Shown: positions 1 through 11,385 of the stretch, in pieces
How the letters are laid out: each line of letters opens with the position of its first letter
How positions within the stretch are numbered: position 1 is the stretch's first letter
Assembly: GCA_007844125.1 (NCBI GenBank)
Contig: CM017561.1
Coordinates: 59,547,715-59,611,714 of the forward strand
DNA: 64,000 nucleotides
Direction of reading: 5' to 3'
DNA from: Sinonovacula constricta
Taxonomy: Eukaryota > Mollusca > Bivalvia > Cardiida > Solecurtidae
Made by a program: the position numbers and the translations under genes
The notes under the pieces: generated by a model
Told to the model about the DNA's origin: nothing
The model's database searches: none
What the model saw: the letters and a program-made list of their open reading frames with translations, nothing else

Positions 1-229
1 ATTTATAACAATGTCCATAAATGTGTACCATATTAAGTCTACAAGCAACTTACTGTATACCAATCGATCAACTGGAATTTTTACGAGGTTTCCGATTAAA
101 TTTGGAATAATATAAAACTCAAGGTTGCAGAAAACCTTTCACAGAAGCGAAGAATGGCCAATACGAATATAAGAGAATTGCTTGTAATAATTAACACGAA
201 TACTTAAAGAAATAAACTTACAATAGCTA

Positions 230-365
230 AAGGCACAAGTAAACAATGTACAATAATGCAATAATGACAAAAACACTGTAACGAGAAAATACACAGATAG
301 GGAAAACTGTTAACGTTTTGGAATGACCAATCTGGGTGCTTAAACGTGTTTCTGAATGTCCTGTC
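230..365 (-). repeat. Degenerate DR1 copy (unit 1); counterpart 29685-29820
   Basis: The reverse complement keeps the order GTTTAAGCACCCAGATTGGTC, ATTCCAAAACGTTAACAG, a CTCGTTACAGTG block and ATTGTTTACTTG, recognisable as a worn DR1. It is shared by both units. Confidence 0.5.
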
Positions 366-420
366 TAAACCTAGAATAAATCAGCCATATGTTTATGTTA
401 TGCTTTCTAATCAATGAACT

Positions 421-2499
421 ACAGTGTATGTAATGTACCATATGCTAAGAAATAATCGATATAGATTGATAATCAAGTGTTAGTGATAGTATAATTCATT
501 GAGGGACGGATCTGGTCTTCATTAATGTTGAAGCAAGGTATTTTCTCCGTTGTTGTCTTACCCTAGAAAACCAGACCTCTTATGAACAAAGTGTCATCTG
601 CTTTCTGCGCCGCAATGGTCGAGGATCATTTTGAATGTTTTGTTTTTGCTGACGACAAAATCAAATCCGCCATGGAACATAAGGGTTTCTGTATCCCAGA
701 TTGTACCAAGCATTTTAACATATCTTCTAACAGACATACTCTAAATTGAAAAGCACATTATATTAAGAAGAATCTTTGAAGGGATACATGAGTTAAAGTA
801 AATTTGAGAAAAAAAAAATCAAACTATCTGATAAACTGATTTTCAGGCTAAGACGTTTTATAGTATATCTTAAATCAATGACTTACTAGAAGTTAAAGAA
901 ACGTTACAGAAATCAAATTATGTCTGTAATTTCATTGTATTTTAATTAAGCGTTAAACATTAAAACATAAACGGCATTTATGTTCAACGTTCATTTCTGT
1001 CTAGAATTGTATTATTATTATTTTAAAATAGTCAATTTATATCAACTTAAAACAGATACCGAAAAACGTTTCCTTATGAACGCCATATAAAAACAAAACA
1101 ACATTTAAAATAAAACGGATGTTACACTATGTGTCCTGAATGTAAGGAAATGGAACACTGGGGCGATATCTTTCTTATTGAATAACCGAATTAGGGAGGT
1201 CTGTAACCGACCTTGACCTTAATTTGAAAGTTTGAAATTAAAATGAAAGTTTTTATCGCATTGAGATTGACTAGCCAACGTTTGACTGTCCTTGACAATA
1301 GCCGCAAAATGAAAATTTACTGATTGTGACTTCAATATTTCATAGGAGCTATTATGAGAAGTAAGTATATAAACATCAGTATTTACTTTAAGAATCTTAT
1401 TCGACAGGCTTGCATATTTTGTAGATAATACAGTTAGCATAAGCTAATACTATGCATAAAGTTTGATAAACGGAAAACTGCTATGAAATGACTTCTTAAG
1501 TATCAACGTACTTTATTTGCATAATATAAGCTTTATTTGAGGAATGTAACTGGTAGGAGTATAAATTTTGCATTTTATCTAATTAACACATTTAAACGTA
1601 ATGCAAAACGTGTTTTTGAATTATTGCTTTGCGGTGCAGATTCATTTAGTTGCATGTTACTAGTGGTTAAGTATTCCAGACAATATCAATAGTGATATGT
1701 TTCTTTCAAATAACAAGTATTACATTGAAGATAATGTTATGGGGTGTGGGTGTTTCTGTTTGTTGCTTTGCTTTTATGTGTGTAGGTGTGTGCATATATG
1801 TGTCTTTGTACGTGTACGCTTTTGTTTGTGCCAGTATTTATTTTAAATTTTTAGTTAAAGCTCTGTTATTTTATTGAAAAACATCAGATATTTATCGTAT
1901 TCAAATGAAGTTAGATAGGTTTACACAGTAAGAGAAGCAGCAAAATGACAGGACACGTTTATTGTCTCAGGTATCATATATTTACTTTAGCAGTAACGTA
2001 AGTATGTTATTGAGTGTTGTTTAAGAGATTAATGACATGCGCGCTACGATTTTGTACTTCCTGTATCGTGGAGCGACAGCATTGCTATTTGAAGCAGCAA
2101 AAGATGTGTTGCTTTAAAAATAAGTTAGTTCCAATATTAGTTAAGTTTCGTATAGTTCAACTTATCTGATATGATAAAAACTAATTCAACTATTATACTT
2201 GTGTTTAGTAACAGTATTGTCATTATTTATAATAATTTTCGATTGTTTATTTGGTAAATTCTCAATCCATGCATTAAAACTTCTTTGTAAATCATTTAAA
2301 TTGTAAATTGATTAAATCTTATTCTCTTTACATAACCACTGTTGATTTTTCTCTTCATTCAATCATTGAAAATAAAAAAAAAATATGTGTAGTTCTTCTA
2401 ATAGTAATAACATTTATTTTTTTTTCCTTTTCAATTACGTCACTTCTTTCTCACAATAAGAAAATGAACATTGATTATTCAAATATATGTATTTTCTTT
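421..2499. other. No gene seen (unit 1, strongly conserved with unit 2)
   Basis: AT-rich. The minus-strand frame 1219-1440 and the plus-strand frame 1692-1877 recur in unit 2 only because the DNA is nearly identical. The second is a low-complexity Val/Cys/Phe-rich translation of a TGTGTG-like tract. A short minus-strand stretch near 600-690 reads MFHGGFDFVVSKNKTFK before a stop, too short to call. Confidence 0.6.
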
Positions 2500-2740
2500 T
2501 ACTGCTTGCATTTGAGAAACACCTCTGGAAGGGCGAAGTTAGGGCTCTGTAACACGGCTTTAAGCACCGCAGCCAGGCCCTTTGCCGACTGACCGTTCTG
2601 TTGGGTTTGCTCTTTTTGTTAAATGACTCATCACAGATTTGTATAACTTTTAAATTTGGCTTTCATATGAATACATTATCCTGTGCTTTTTCAAATGTTG
2701 GTATATGTTGCAATGCTCAAACGACTTTGTCATAATTCTT
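2500..2740 (+). repeat. Dispersed repeat DR1, variant arm (unit 1)
   Basis: GGCTTTAAGCACCGCAGCCAGGCCCTTTGCCGACTGACCGTTC leads into a variant 3' arm TTTTTGTTAAATGACTCATCACAG, then CCTGTGC.TTTTCAAATGTTGG and TGTTGCAATGCTC. The matching unit 2 copy keeps AAGGCGGTAACTG, which is deleted here. Confidence 0.68.
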
Positions 2741-3840
2741 TTTTCTGAATCATAGTTGAACTCCTTGTCTAAAAGCATAAGAAAATATTCTCTGGAACAT
2801 AAATTGCATTTTAGATCTAGTTTTTATCGCATTCGATATCCCTAGAGATAGAAAGTAGTATATCATATTGATTAAACTATAATCTATAATACTATTGCTT
2901 CCCAAGCAATAAAGCGCCGTTACCGATAAAAATGTCAAAACGTGTACAACACACTTGTAATAACAGATATTTGTAAATGCAGAAATACTAATGGCGATTT
3001 AATTAAATAATAAATTTTACTTTTAAAACTAATTCCACAAAAACGCATAAATATTGATACAAGTAACACGTCGCAATATGCAATGGTTCTGTTTTTTAAA
3101 TCTTTAATAAAATTACCAGCCTGTTTTTAAACATATGCCATCAAATGTAAACTTATTCAAAGGAAATATAAAGATGATTAATCTTTTGTATTTATACATT
3201 CAAAAACCCTTTACAAAATGCTCTTTCCATATTCCCAATGGCATACTCTAGGCGACATTGCAAACATTGTTATACAAGTAAAAGCTTACCTGTCATTTGA
3301 CGTACTGATGTCATTTTAAAGTCTTTTAGAGAAATAATTGCCTATTCTGGATTATGTTCTCAAATAAATACCCTTTATCCATAATATATTTTAATTCAAC
3401 TTTAAAACTCTATACGATGCCTCTCGATGTATCTGAAACAAAACAAGAATTGTCATGGCTTTAATTTATAATGAAATGCAGAAAACATAATTTGCCTGTG
3501 TTTAGATAAAGGCTACTGCGTTAAAATATATTTACGTGTACATACAAAATGTATGTACTGGGAAAAGTTGTCTCTACACTTTACTATTACTGAAAACATT
3601 GAACGAATGTGTACAAAAAGTAGACCCTATATTCTCTATTTTTTTCCTAATAAAATAAAAGCAATAACATCACCGACAATAAAAAATAATTTAAATGAAT
3701 AATGAAAGTAGCTAGTCACATGTTACTACAATCAATCAAGAATTTATAAGTCATTTCATTAAGTAACTATCCCAACGGTAATGTAGAAGTTGCCAATGAT
3801 CTCTATTTCTCGGATCTCGGGCTTTGCTTGCACTAATGCA

Positions 3841-3881
3841 TATCCGGATGTTCCTTGTTCTGTCCATGGAACATCCGGATA
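3841..3881. repeat. Perfect 14-bp inverted repeat, 13-nt loop, at an inversion breakpoint
   Basis: TATCCGGATGTTCC at 3841-3854 is the exact complement of 3868-3881. The left edge is where units 1 and 2 stop matching (unit 2 diverges at 33111), and the right arm begins the segment that is inverted in unit 2. Confidence 0.88.
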
Positions 3882-3967
3882 GTTTGAACATAACCAGTAC
3901 AGCACCATTTAACACAAAAGCATCTACTGATGGTTTGTCAATCTGTGCTCAAGGCAAAGCAGCTTAA
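3869..3967 (+). pseudogene. Counterpart of the 36259-36483 frame, opposite orientation
   Basis: Encodes EHPDSLNITSTAPFNTK and ends GLSICAQGKAA before TAA at 3965. It is the reverse-oriented match of 36259-36400. The 5' end of the match is the right arm of a hairpin at 3841-3881. Confidence 0.4.
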
Positions 3968-4094
3968 TAGATTAGTTCTTGTTCCATGGCATAGTACTGA
4001 CTGAACTTGTTGCATTTATAGAGAATCAAGCAATGTCAGTATTGAAACTGTGTGAGGGTTGAAACCACAACCAAGCACATCCTGGTACCTATCA

Positions 4095-4175
4095 GACGAA
4101 ATTATCTTTCATTTTTAGCAGGCAGGCAAGCTCTCCACCAGCATTATCACGGTTTGTTCCAACTAACAGCTCGAT
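4095..4175 (-). pseudogene. Possible C-type-lectin-like scrap (unit 1)
   Basis: The minus strand reads AVSWNKP and, one frame over, DNAGGELACLLKMKDNFV before a stop. The order W-x-x-(A/P) followed by A-G-G-x-L-A resembles the start of a C-type lectin fold (W..A...C...GG.LA). The first cysteine of the pattern is not evident in this copy, and a short indel breaks the frame. The piece is too short for a firm call; it might equally be chance. Confidence 0.28.
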
Positions 4176-4236
4176 GTTGCAAAATATTTCTATCCTTATA
4201 GAGCACGGATGGGGAGGTAAAGAGACAAAATTCCAT

Positions 4237-4805
4237 TCATGTCGTGAAATTTAAAAGCAAATACTTTGCTGTAAAAGGGTCAGTGGCCAGCATTGCAATA
4301 AACGGAGGGATGCCCAGGTTGTAACCATCTGCAATACATTTCCTAATAAGTTTTGTAAAAAGGTAAGAAACGTTATTGAGACCCTTAACTTTGTTTACAT
4401 TATATAAAACATTTCCATAAAATACAGGATGGATTATGTTTTGCTGCATAAGTGTATTCATACTGCTATTGTATTTTGAAGCAATAAAATCATTCCTGTG
4501 AAAGAATTTTGTAAACGCCTTCCTTAATTTGTGAAATTTAAAGAAGTGATAAACGGATTTACAGCATTAAAATCGTCTACTTTCATACAAACTCGTGCAA
4601 ACATTGTAAGTTGGAAAATGTAAATACCATTGAAGGTAGTGATAGGTACGTCTGCATCAAGGTTTAGATAATTCACAATACTGGACTTGAAAAGACACGT
4701 ATTTATGTATTTACCAATTAAGTATATAACTGTAAAAAGGTTTGTCGTAAAACATATTTTATCACTGTTGCAGAATGTATGCTCAACTTCTTTGCCTTGG
4801 GCCAT
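4237..4805 (-). pseudogene. Reverse transcriptase C-terminal fragment (unit 1)
   Basis: The minus strand encodes LDADVPITTFNGIYIFQLT followed by FARVCMKVDDFNAVNPF. After a shift of frame it encodes KLRKAFTKFFHRND, then VFYGNVLYNV and KLIRKCIADGYNLG. These match the post-palm region of the same element family as the broken copy at 18230-19270. A deletion of about 20 bp relative to unit 2 removes the LLQRGFKF-type segment and shifts the frame near 4540. No palm motifs are present, so only the 3' part of the element is represented. Confidence 0.75.
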
Positions 4806-5419
4806 AATATCATTACATTGATTTGTATTTTTATCATATAAAATATGTCATTTGCAACAGTACTTAACTCGCACAATAAATGTCCCATTATAATATTTAT
4901 TACTGTTATATATTTGACAGAATATTACACATTATGATTATTTTTCTGGTTTTATTTAATTAAAAATATATTCGTTTGTTTGTAAGACCATTTATTGCGA
5001 ACTGAAAATAGTCCGGAAAGTTTCAAAATTTAATATATGTTCTTATACTCTACAACCCAGTTAAAAGAGTATTAAACCAAAACAGTCAATTAAATAAAAT
5101 TTTACTGATGAAAATAGTTAAAGTGCTGGATCCAATTATAAATAAAATTTTCAGAGAATATATCTAGTTTTCATAGCCGGAATCCTAATATAAATTAATT
5201 GTATGCTGTCCTCTTAATGACACTACAATTATCGTCAGGTGTAGTAGGTTAAGGTGTAATCAAGTGTAATAGGTTAAATACAAATATATTTATCGGTCTT
5301 AAACGGTTTTCGGTGCTTATTTCAGTTTATTTGCAAGGATGATAAAATCAACGGGTTCGGAAAAGTCCGCCAATTCCCATCAAACAGATGTTTTAATGTA
5401 AATTCGGGAACGCTTCAGC

Positions 5420-5935
5420 TGTATATTTTGTCCTTTCGTCTAAAAACTAGTTAATCTTTGGCAAATCCATAACTTGGTTGCATAATGGAGAACAGTTTAT
5501 ATGCGTGTTGTTATTTGTGAAATATATTGTTATTTTCTGCCCATTATACGCATTCCTTAAGGGTCACGTGTGACCTCAATTGCTTGTTGAGTACGCAATC
5601 GCCCAGTCTTGCAGATGACGGGGTATTCATTATTTTAATACCTCATAGAGATCAACAATGTGGGTCAAATAGATTTAGAATAACCGGGTATAGATGTAGA
5701 GATAAGAGAAAAGTTAGCAATAACATCATTCCTGTGAAAGAATTTTGTAAACGCCTTCCTTAATTTGCGAAACCTTGTAAGTTGGAATATGTAAATACCA
5801 TTGAAGGTAGTGATAGGAACGTCTGCATCAAGGTATAGATAATTCACAATACTGGACTTGAAAAGACACGTATTAATGTATTTACCAAGCTGTATAGCGT
5901 TTAATATACAAGTACGTATTTACCCAGCTGTATAA
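5420..5935. other. Block inserted in unit 1: displaced segment plus RT scrap
   Basis: Relative to unit 2 (junction near 38300) unit 1 has about 510 bp extra between two CAGCTGTAT repeats. The first ~290 bp match 39654-39945, which lie 1.35 kb further on in unit 2. The rest repeats part of 4486-4720. At the original location unit 1 (7311-7330) has a matching ~250 bp deletion. Confidence 0.82.
5716..5880 (-). pseudogene. Second, internally deleted copy of the RT fragment
   Basis: Repeats parts of 4486-4720 but joins FQLTRF directly to RKLRKAFTKFFHRND, losing the piece between them. It lies inside a ~510 bp block (5420-5935) that unit 2 lacks at the corresponding point, and it directly follows a displaced block homologous to 39654-39945. 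It is a local duplicate, not an independent insertion of the whole element. Confidence 0.7.
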
Positions 5936-6204
5936 CGTTTTATATACAAGTACGTTTTTAGCATTATTGGTTTTTATTATTGCTATTATGTATTGATTAT
6001 AAAGATTTATAAAGATTTTACCATACACGATAATTGTCTAAACTGATAAAAATATTAAAACTCTTTGATAACTGTTTATAAGTATATAGGTATCTCTCAG
6101 GTGACATCATTTCTTTAGATTTGTACAATTTTTTAACGATGTTAAAGATTGACAGTTCTTGGAAATTTATTATTGAAATAGAACTTTTTTTTCATTGATT
6201 GCAG

Positions 6205-6450
6205 TCAAGAACCCCCGCCCCACCCCAGGAAGAGCGAGATTTAAGCCGTTTAAAACCGGTTTAAGTACCCTAGTCGGTTCGTATCATCCAAGGCAGTCAC
6301 TGTCGGGATTGCTGTTTTTGTTAAATGACTCATCATGGATTTGTTGTTACTTTTAAATTTGGCTTACATATGAATACCGTCGTCCTGTGCCTTTTCAAAT
6401 GTTGGTATATGCTGCAATGCTCACAGGGCTAAGTCATATATTCTTATTCT
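6205..6450 (+). repeat. Dispersed repeat DR1, variant arm (unit 1, second site)
   Basis: AAAACCGGTTTAAGTACCCTAGTCGG, a degraded AAGGCAGTCACTG, then AAATGACTCATCATGGATTTG and TGTGCCTTTTCAAATGTTGG. The matching copy is at 38580-38790. Confidence 0.66.
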
Positions 6451-7721
6451 ACTTACTTGAAAACATGTCTTATCATTGAGTTAAACGTTGTAGTGTCCAA
6501 AGTGTCAAGAGATTCTGTCTTAACGTGTTTTGCGTTTTGCATGAATGGTGCCAGTGGTCAAGTGAGCTGTTGAAGAAAGGTTTATACTTTGAAAAATGCA
6601 ACGGAATGCAACACATTAATGCTATATGATTAAGCCATGCTTTAGAAATACCCTAGGGAGACTTACATACCTTATTGTTTTAAAAGTAGCGACATCTGAT
6701 TTTCGTACATTGCAAAGTTGTGCTGCACGCCGAAGCCAGGTTCTCGTATAAACATTCATTGAAAAGTTATCACACAGTAATCATGCAATGTTTGCTTAGC
6801 GATTGACTTCAAACACACACAAAGAGAACTAACAATGGAATTACTTTTCGGATTGACTAGATTCAATTTACATCCTTCATACGGCGTCCTGTAAGCATTA
6901 TTCAAACGTCAAAATTTCTAATTTCTCTGATCTATTTTAACATATTTGGTCCGGAAAAGCGATACAAAGCACAAAGAAAATGGTTTCACCAAAAAACATA
7001 AATGATAAGTTGGATGTATGATTAATACCGATTAATAAAAATTGTATATGACATTTGATTTTATTGTATTGGCAAAGCATTGCATTCATTACAATGAGCA
7101 TCTATATTTTAATTCTGCTTTATGTTTTGTTATTGTGATTATTATTATTTGCTCAAACTTAGTTTCCATTAGGCATTTATAATATAATCAAATTAATTAA
7201 TTATGAAGTCTTGCTTAAAGACAACCTAGTGCATGCTTCGTTTAACATTAGTAACAAAAATGTGAAAAAAGAATTTCTGGCAACATTTAATCGTTCTACG
7301 TCAGTTTTGTTCTTTCGTTTTGTTATTTAGAATAACCGGGTATAGATGTAGAGATAAGAGAAAAGTTAGGATTACTGAACAATAACTTTAAAGGTTTTGT
7401 AAAAGTGGTATACATGTTATAGAATATATGCAAAATTATGAGACTCCACTCGCTGAATAAAGTAGAACCACCTTTGCTTCGAAACTTTTATTTCATAAAT
7501 AACAAACAGTTCAGACCGCTGCAAGGCAAACATCGGATTTATTTTAAAGGTATCGGTTGTCTGCAACGTTCGACGCAACGTTGTTATGAGCCTTATTTTG
7601 TCAGCTAAGACAGGTTTTCTTTTATTACGTCAAAACTGTTAGTCTATAATATTGACATATTGGCCTGAATGGACCGACCAGAGTTACTCTTTCTTTGGCC
7701 CTTCTTTAATCGAGATTTATT

Positions 7722-8100
7722 ATTGCATTACTTCCTCATCGTCTATCAGTACTGACCCGTCTGCATCTCTGATGCATCCAGTCTGACTCTTTACCTTTCT
7801 ATGCGTCACCTCCCGAACTTTCTCGTGCATGACTTGCACGTCCTTCTTCTCCAGCTCCTCAATTTCAACACAGCATATAGCCAGGTACTGCTATTTTACG
7901 TGTTTACACATTGTTCGGATCTGCCGGTCTACCTCATGATATTTCTCTGGATCATTCTTCAACAACCTCCTTACTTCCATCTCATCAAGTATTTCTTGCG
8001 TCATCTATTTCTTCTTTGCATTGCGACGTGTGCGCGGCAACCACTCTTTTGACGCCTTTTCTATTGCTGTCTTGAGGAAGGTCCAATCACATCTCGCCGT
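7722..8100 (-). pseudogene. LINE ORF2 fragment, endonuclease-RT linker (unit 1)
   Basis: The minus strand gives an almost continuous frame broken by two stop codons. It contains CDWTFLKT-like sequence (DWTFLKT here), MTQEILDEMEVRRLLKNDPE, YHEVDRQIRTMCKHVK, then IEELEKKDVQVMHEKV, and ends DADGSVLIDDEEVM. This pattern (MT.EIL..M..RR, a basic coiled stretch, then a D-G-x-x-L box) is typical of the region between the endonuclease and the reverse transcriptase of LINE ORF2 proteins. The endonuclease and palm domains are not seen. The plus-strand frames in this interval are shadows. Confidence 0.72.
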
Positions 8101-8149
8101 GTTTTTATTCTCTTTATTCTCTTTATTCTTTGCATACTGCTCTTTCACG

Positions 8150-9435
8150 CACAGTGAGAAACCGTTTCTCGTGTCATTGTCAGCCTTTAGCAGTCTGGTT
8201 TGCCTTTATGCTACTGGTTTATAAGCCCAATGTATGCATAAGTGAAATTGGTGTGCGTGACGCTACAGTTTTCTTTAACCTGCAGTGTATTAAACAGCAA
8301 TGAACTTGTTACCGCCTAGAATGAATTAAGGTTAAACTTTGCAAACATAAATGTGCACATATCTTCGTCTTAAAAATCCTGCAAGGTCTCTAAATATTTA
8401 TCATTTCTGTCAGAACATTTCTGTTTTGAATGGCACATTTTTACAGTAATTGCAAGACTTTTATTTAACTGTAACTCATTTGTTTATATCCCACAGGGCA
8501 ATTAATTGTATTCTATACTCTTGCATTATTTAGATATTATTTTATTGAAAAGAATACAAATAATCGACTGTTCCTATATATACACATTTAAAGCGGTCCA
8601 ATGCGAATATATCTTCAAATGTGGCGTAGTTTACATGTTTTAGGTATGTCAAACTAAATTCAAATGTCACAAAATTATTGACAAAAAAAAAATGTAAAAA
8701 AATAAAGAAAAATGAAAAAAGCCGGAGAGATATTGACTCATAAAGCTGGGCAAAACAAAATCATTACCGAAAGTTATCGTATCAATTCATTTTGGTGCTA
8801 CAGACTTTTTTGATATGATTAACGTTCTTCAATTCCATTGTGTTTTTTTAGTCCAATTTTCAATATTCTAGACAAAAGATTGAATGTTTTTAGTGCAATA
8901 TACCAATCAACAAATTAGTGCCTATTACAGTTATGTTATCGTATATATCAACGAGATTGATCAGGTGCATTATGTCTGCAAGGGAAAACCGGATTGAATT
9001 ATCTTAAAGATGAACACAAATTAATGCCAGTGTGAACTGGAGATGACATGTTGTTTTGTAATCAGTGATCTTGTTTTTTTTTTACGTATTCAAATATTTT
9101 AAGAGCTTTAACGGTATTAAAATATACAATACTCTCATTTTTGATTACGAGATTATTTCTTACCAGAAGCACATTTTAAGCTTTGGCAAGTATTGTCAGG
9201 TATTGTTTTTTCACTTGTAATGGAAATAACGATTGTTGTATGTTGTAAACGAAGATAAACATAAATTTTGAATTTGAAACAGATCATAGTAGACGGTTTT
9301 ATTATTTATATACAGAATAATTATTTTAAATAATACAAATAATCAACTATAAGATCGATTTGGTTAGTTTACTATGACAGTTGTTTCAAGTTTTGAACTG
9401 CGAACGTTTCACCAGAACATCGTTCAACAAATGGG
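8150..9435. other. No gene seen (unit 1)
   Basis: AT-rich, homologous to 40690-41990 of unit 2. No repeat or open stretch of note, apart from the site of the S2 SINE that only unit 2 carries. Confidence 0.6.
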
Positions 9436-9585
9436 CGTATATCCACCAATCAAAGATAACATATCAACATCAGGCATGTTATCAGATATAAATGAGTCAT
9501 GGTAAAAGATAACTAAGAACTAGGTCAATCTTGGAAAACTTGTGATCTGTGTGTATTTTAAAAACCCAGTTTCCCAGTTTGAACT

Positions 9586-9655
<70 letters not shown>

Positions 9656-9765
9656 CCACCAATCAAAGATAACATATCACTAAAAGGCATGTTATCAGAC
9701 ATAAATGAGTCATGGTAAAAGGTTAAATAAGAAATATGTCAATCTCGAAAAACTTGTGATCTGTT
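9436..9765. repeat. ~115-bp direct repeat around a CA/TA microsatellite
   Basis: ATCCACCAATCAAAGATAAC through AAACTTGTGATCTGT at about 9438-9552 is repeated at 9655-9765 with about ten differences. Between them lie (CA)n at 9585-9619 and (TA)n at 9620-9651. Unit 2 has one copy (45295-45380). Confidence 0.85.
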
Positions 9766-9804
9766 TCCGCTTAGGAAAAAAATGTTACTACATACAAATG
9801 TATT

Positions 9805-9807
<3 letters not shown>

Positions 9808-9856
<49 letters not shown>

Positions 9857-9857
9857 A
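9808..9857. repeat. (TA)n microsatellite
   Basis: About 50 bp of TA with one TTT interruption. The minus-strand open frames around it are artefacts. Confidence 0.95.
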
Positions 9858-9859
9858 AC

Positions 9860-11190
9860 AAATAATACATGGCCTTGATGGCAATATGCAAGTTTACGGA
9901 CTGGTTGGTCAGACTGAGGAAGGTATATGGCCGAAGCGCCATATCAATTTAAGAATATCATGATAAAAGAAAAATAAAATAGCTATTGACTGTCAGCCAT
10001 TTTTATTTCAAAAGGATATAGAATCGTAAACTTTTACGACTAGAATCAATGCTTCCGCTAAAGTTTACTTCAAAGTTTCTAACGAATCTACTAAACTGGA
10101 CATCAAGATGATTAAAAAATGATAAGACCAATATGAAATAAAAACTAGTATATCTACTCCTACTTATGTTGATTATAAATATATAGACACTTCCTTTTGA
10201 TCGATGCCCCATTAATACCCGTAGGTCTTCCCTTCTGCGCAGGGCTAGGGATATTTTTTTGTATGAGCTAAGTTTTGCCTTGAATGATTTTGAACCTTTA
10301 CAGTCTTCATTCGTTTGATGTTAACTTTATAGTTATAATGCCTAATGTGTGTGCTACTTAACACATGCTATATAATGTAGGATAGACTCTTTAGTTTCAA
10401 AAATATGTTTTGTTATATTAGACAGTTTCAAAGAAAAGCTAAAGTTGATAGTCCTTTGGCATTTATAAGTGCATAGTTACGGTTTTAATTATGTTAAATC
10501 CACCAAGGTACTTATGGATAAAACACATCGTGGATTTTTTGGGATATATCAATAAAATATTGTATCATTTCTTTCATAGATGCCTACATTACATACATGT
10601 GACCGGACCTTATTACAAAGGGATTTGCAACATCGTTTCAAAATATTTGAAAGAATAAAAAACAGACCTATGCTTTTATATGAATTATAAAAATGATAAA
10701 ATAAAGATGATTTTATTAGCATTCTATGCTCAGTCTTATTATGATTTATACTAACATTGTTAAGAGGAAGTAATAACCTAGATCGAACATTCTTCTGTCC
10801 AACTATATCAAAAGACAACCTATATCTTTTATTCTAGTAGTATGAATTGTGTTAAATGAAGACTGTTGGATTTGTGACAACATCTAATCTTTCAACATCA
10901 GTTACATGTTTCCACTCGATCAGATAATCTTGAATGTCTATGGTAATGAGAGTAGATTCCATTTCTTTGATAATTTTTCCAAAATTTTTATTTCAGCATA
11001 ATTGTTATATCGCAGAATATCAGCGACACATATATTTGTTTCTAAACTTAGCGAACACGCCAAATGCTTCACGAATATTATTGTTAAAACGAATAAAACT
11101 TTTGTTTCAGTATCAAACTCTGTTATAAACACAAAACACACGAATTCATGCAGACAACATCACACACAAGCAGAGTCCGTCACTCAGTGG
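9860..11190. other. No gene seen (unit 1)
   Basis: The part to 10800 matches 45730-46600 in unit 2. A minus-strand frame starting MGHRSKGS occurs in both (10003-10212 and 45807-46013), but indels change the protein between copies, so it is not under coding constraint. Confidence 0.6.
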
Positions 11191-11196
11191 TGTTAA

Positions 11197-11385
11197 GAAC
11201 CATCGGCTGTTCAGCAATTGATCAAGGGCATTAAAAGCAAAAAATGGGAGAGACCGGAAGCGGAAAATTGCACCGATGCAAGAGACGTCAAGCTCTTTCA
11301 CACTTGGAGAGAACAACCGCCTTTACGGCTCGTTCCCTTGACGGAAGAAATTAAAATACAAGCTAAGATCAAAATGCTTCTGTAT
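11197..11385 (+). pseudogene. ATG-less 63-codon open stretch, protein-like
   Basis: Between a TAA at 11194 and a TAG at 11386 the frame is open and has a balanced, protein-like composition. It includes VQQLIKGIKSKKWERPEAEN, then TDARDVKLFHTWREQPPLRL and VPLTEEIKIQAK. The segment is GC-richer than its surroundings and has no initiator before the open part. A possible acceptor (CTGTTCAG) precedes the CAATTG at 11215. It lies in the ~740 bp of unit 1 (10800-11540) that unit 2 replaces with TA repeats. It could be an exon, a domesticated fragment or a retroelement piece; I cannot name a family. Confidence 0.35.

Noticed and set aside
7801..8224. Two plus-strand ORFs of 83 and 67 codons
   Set aside because: Shadows of the minus-strand LINE fragment in the same interval.
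10003..10212. Minus ORF MGHRSKGS..., also at 45807-46013
   Set aside because: Indels between the two copies change the frame and most of the protein, so there is no sign of selection on it.
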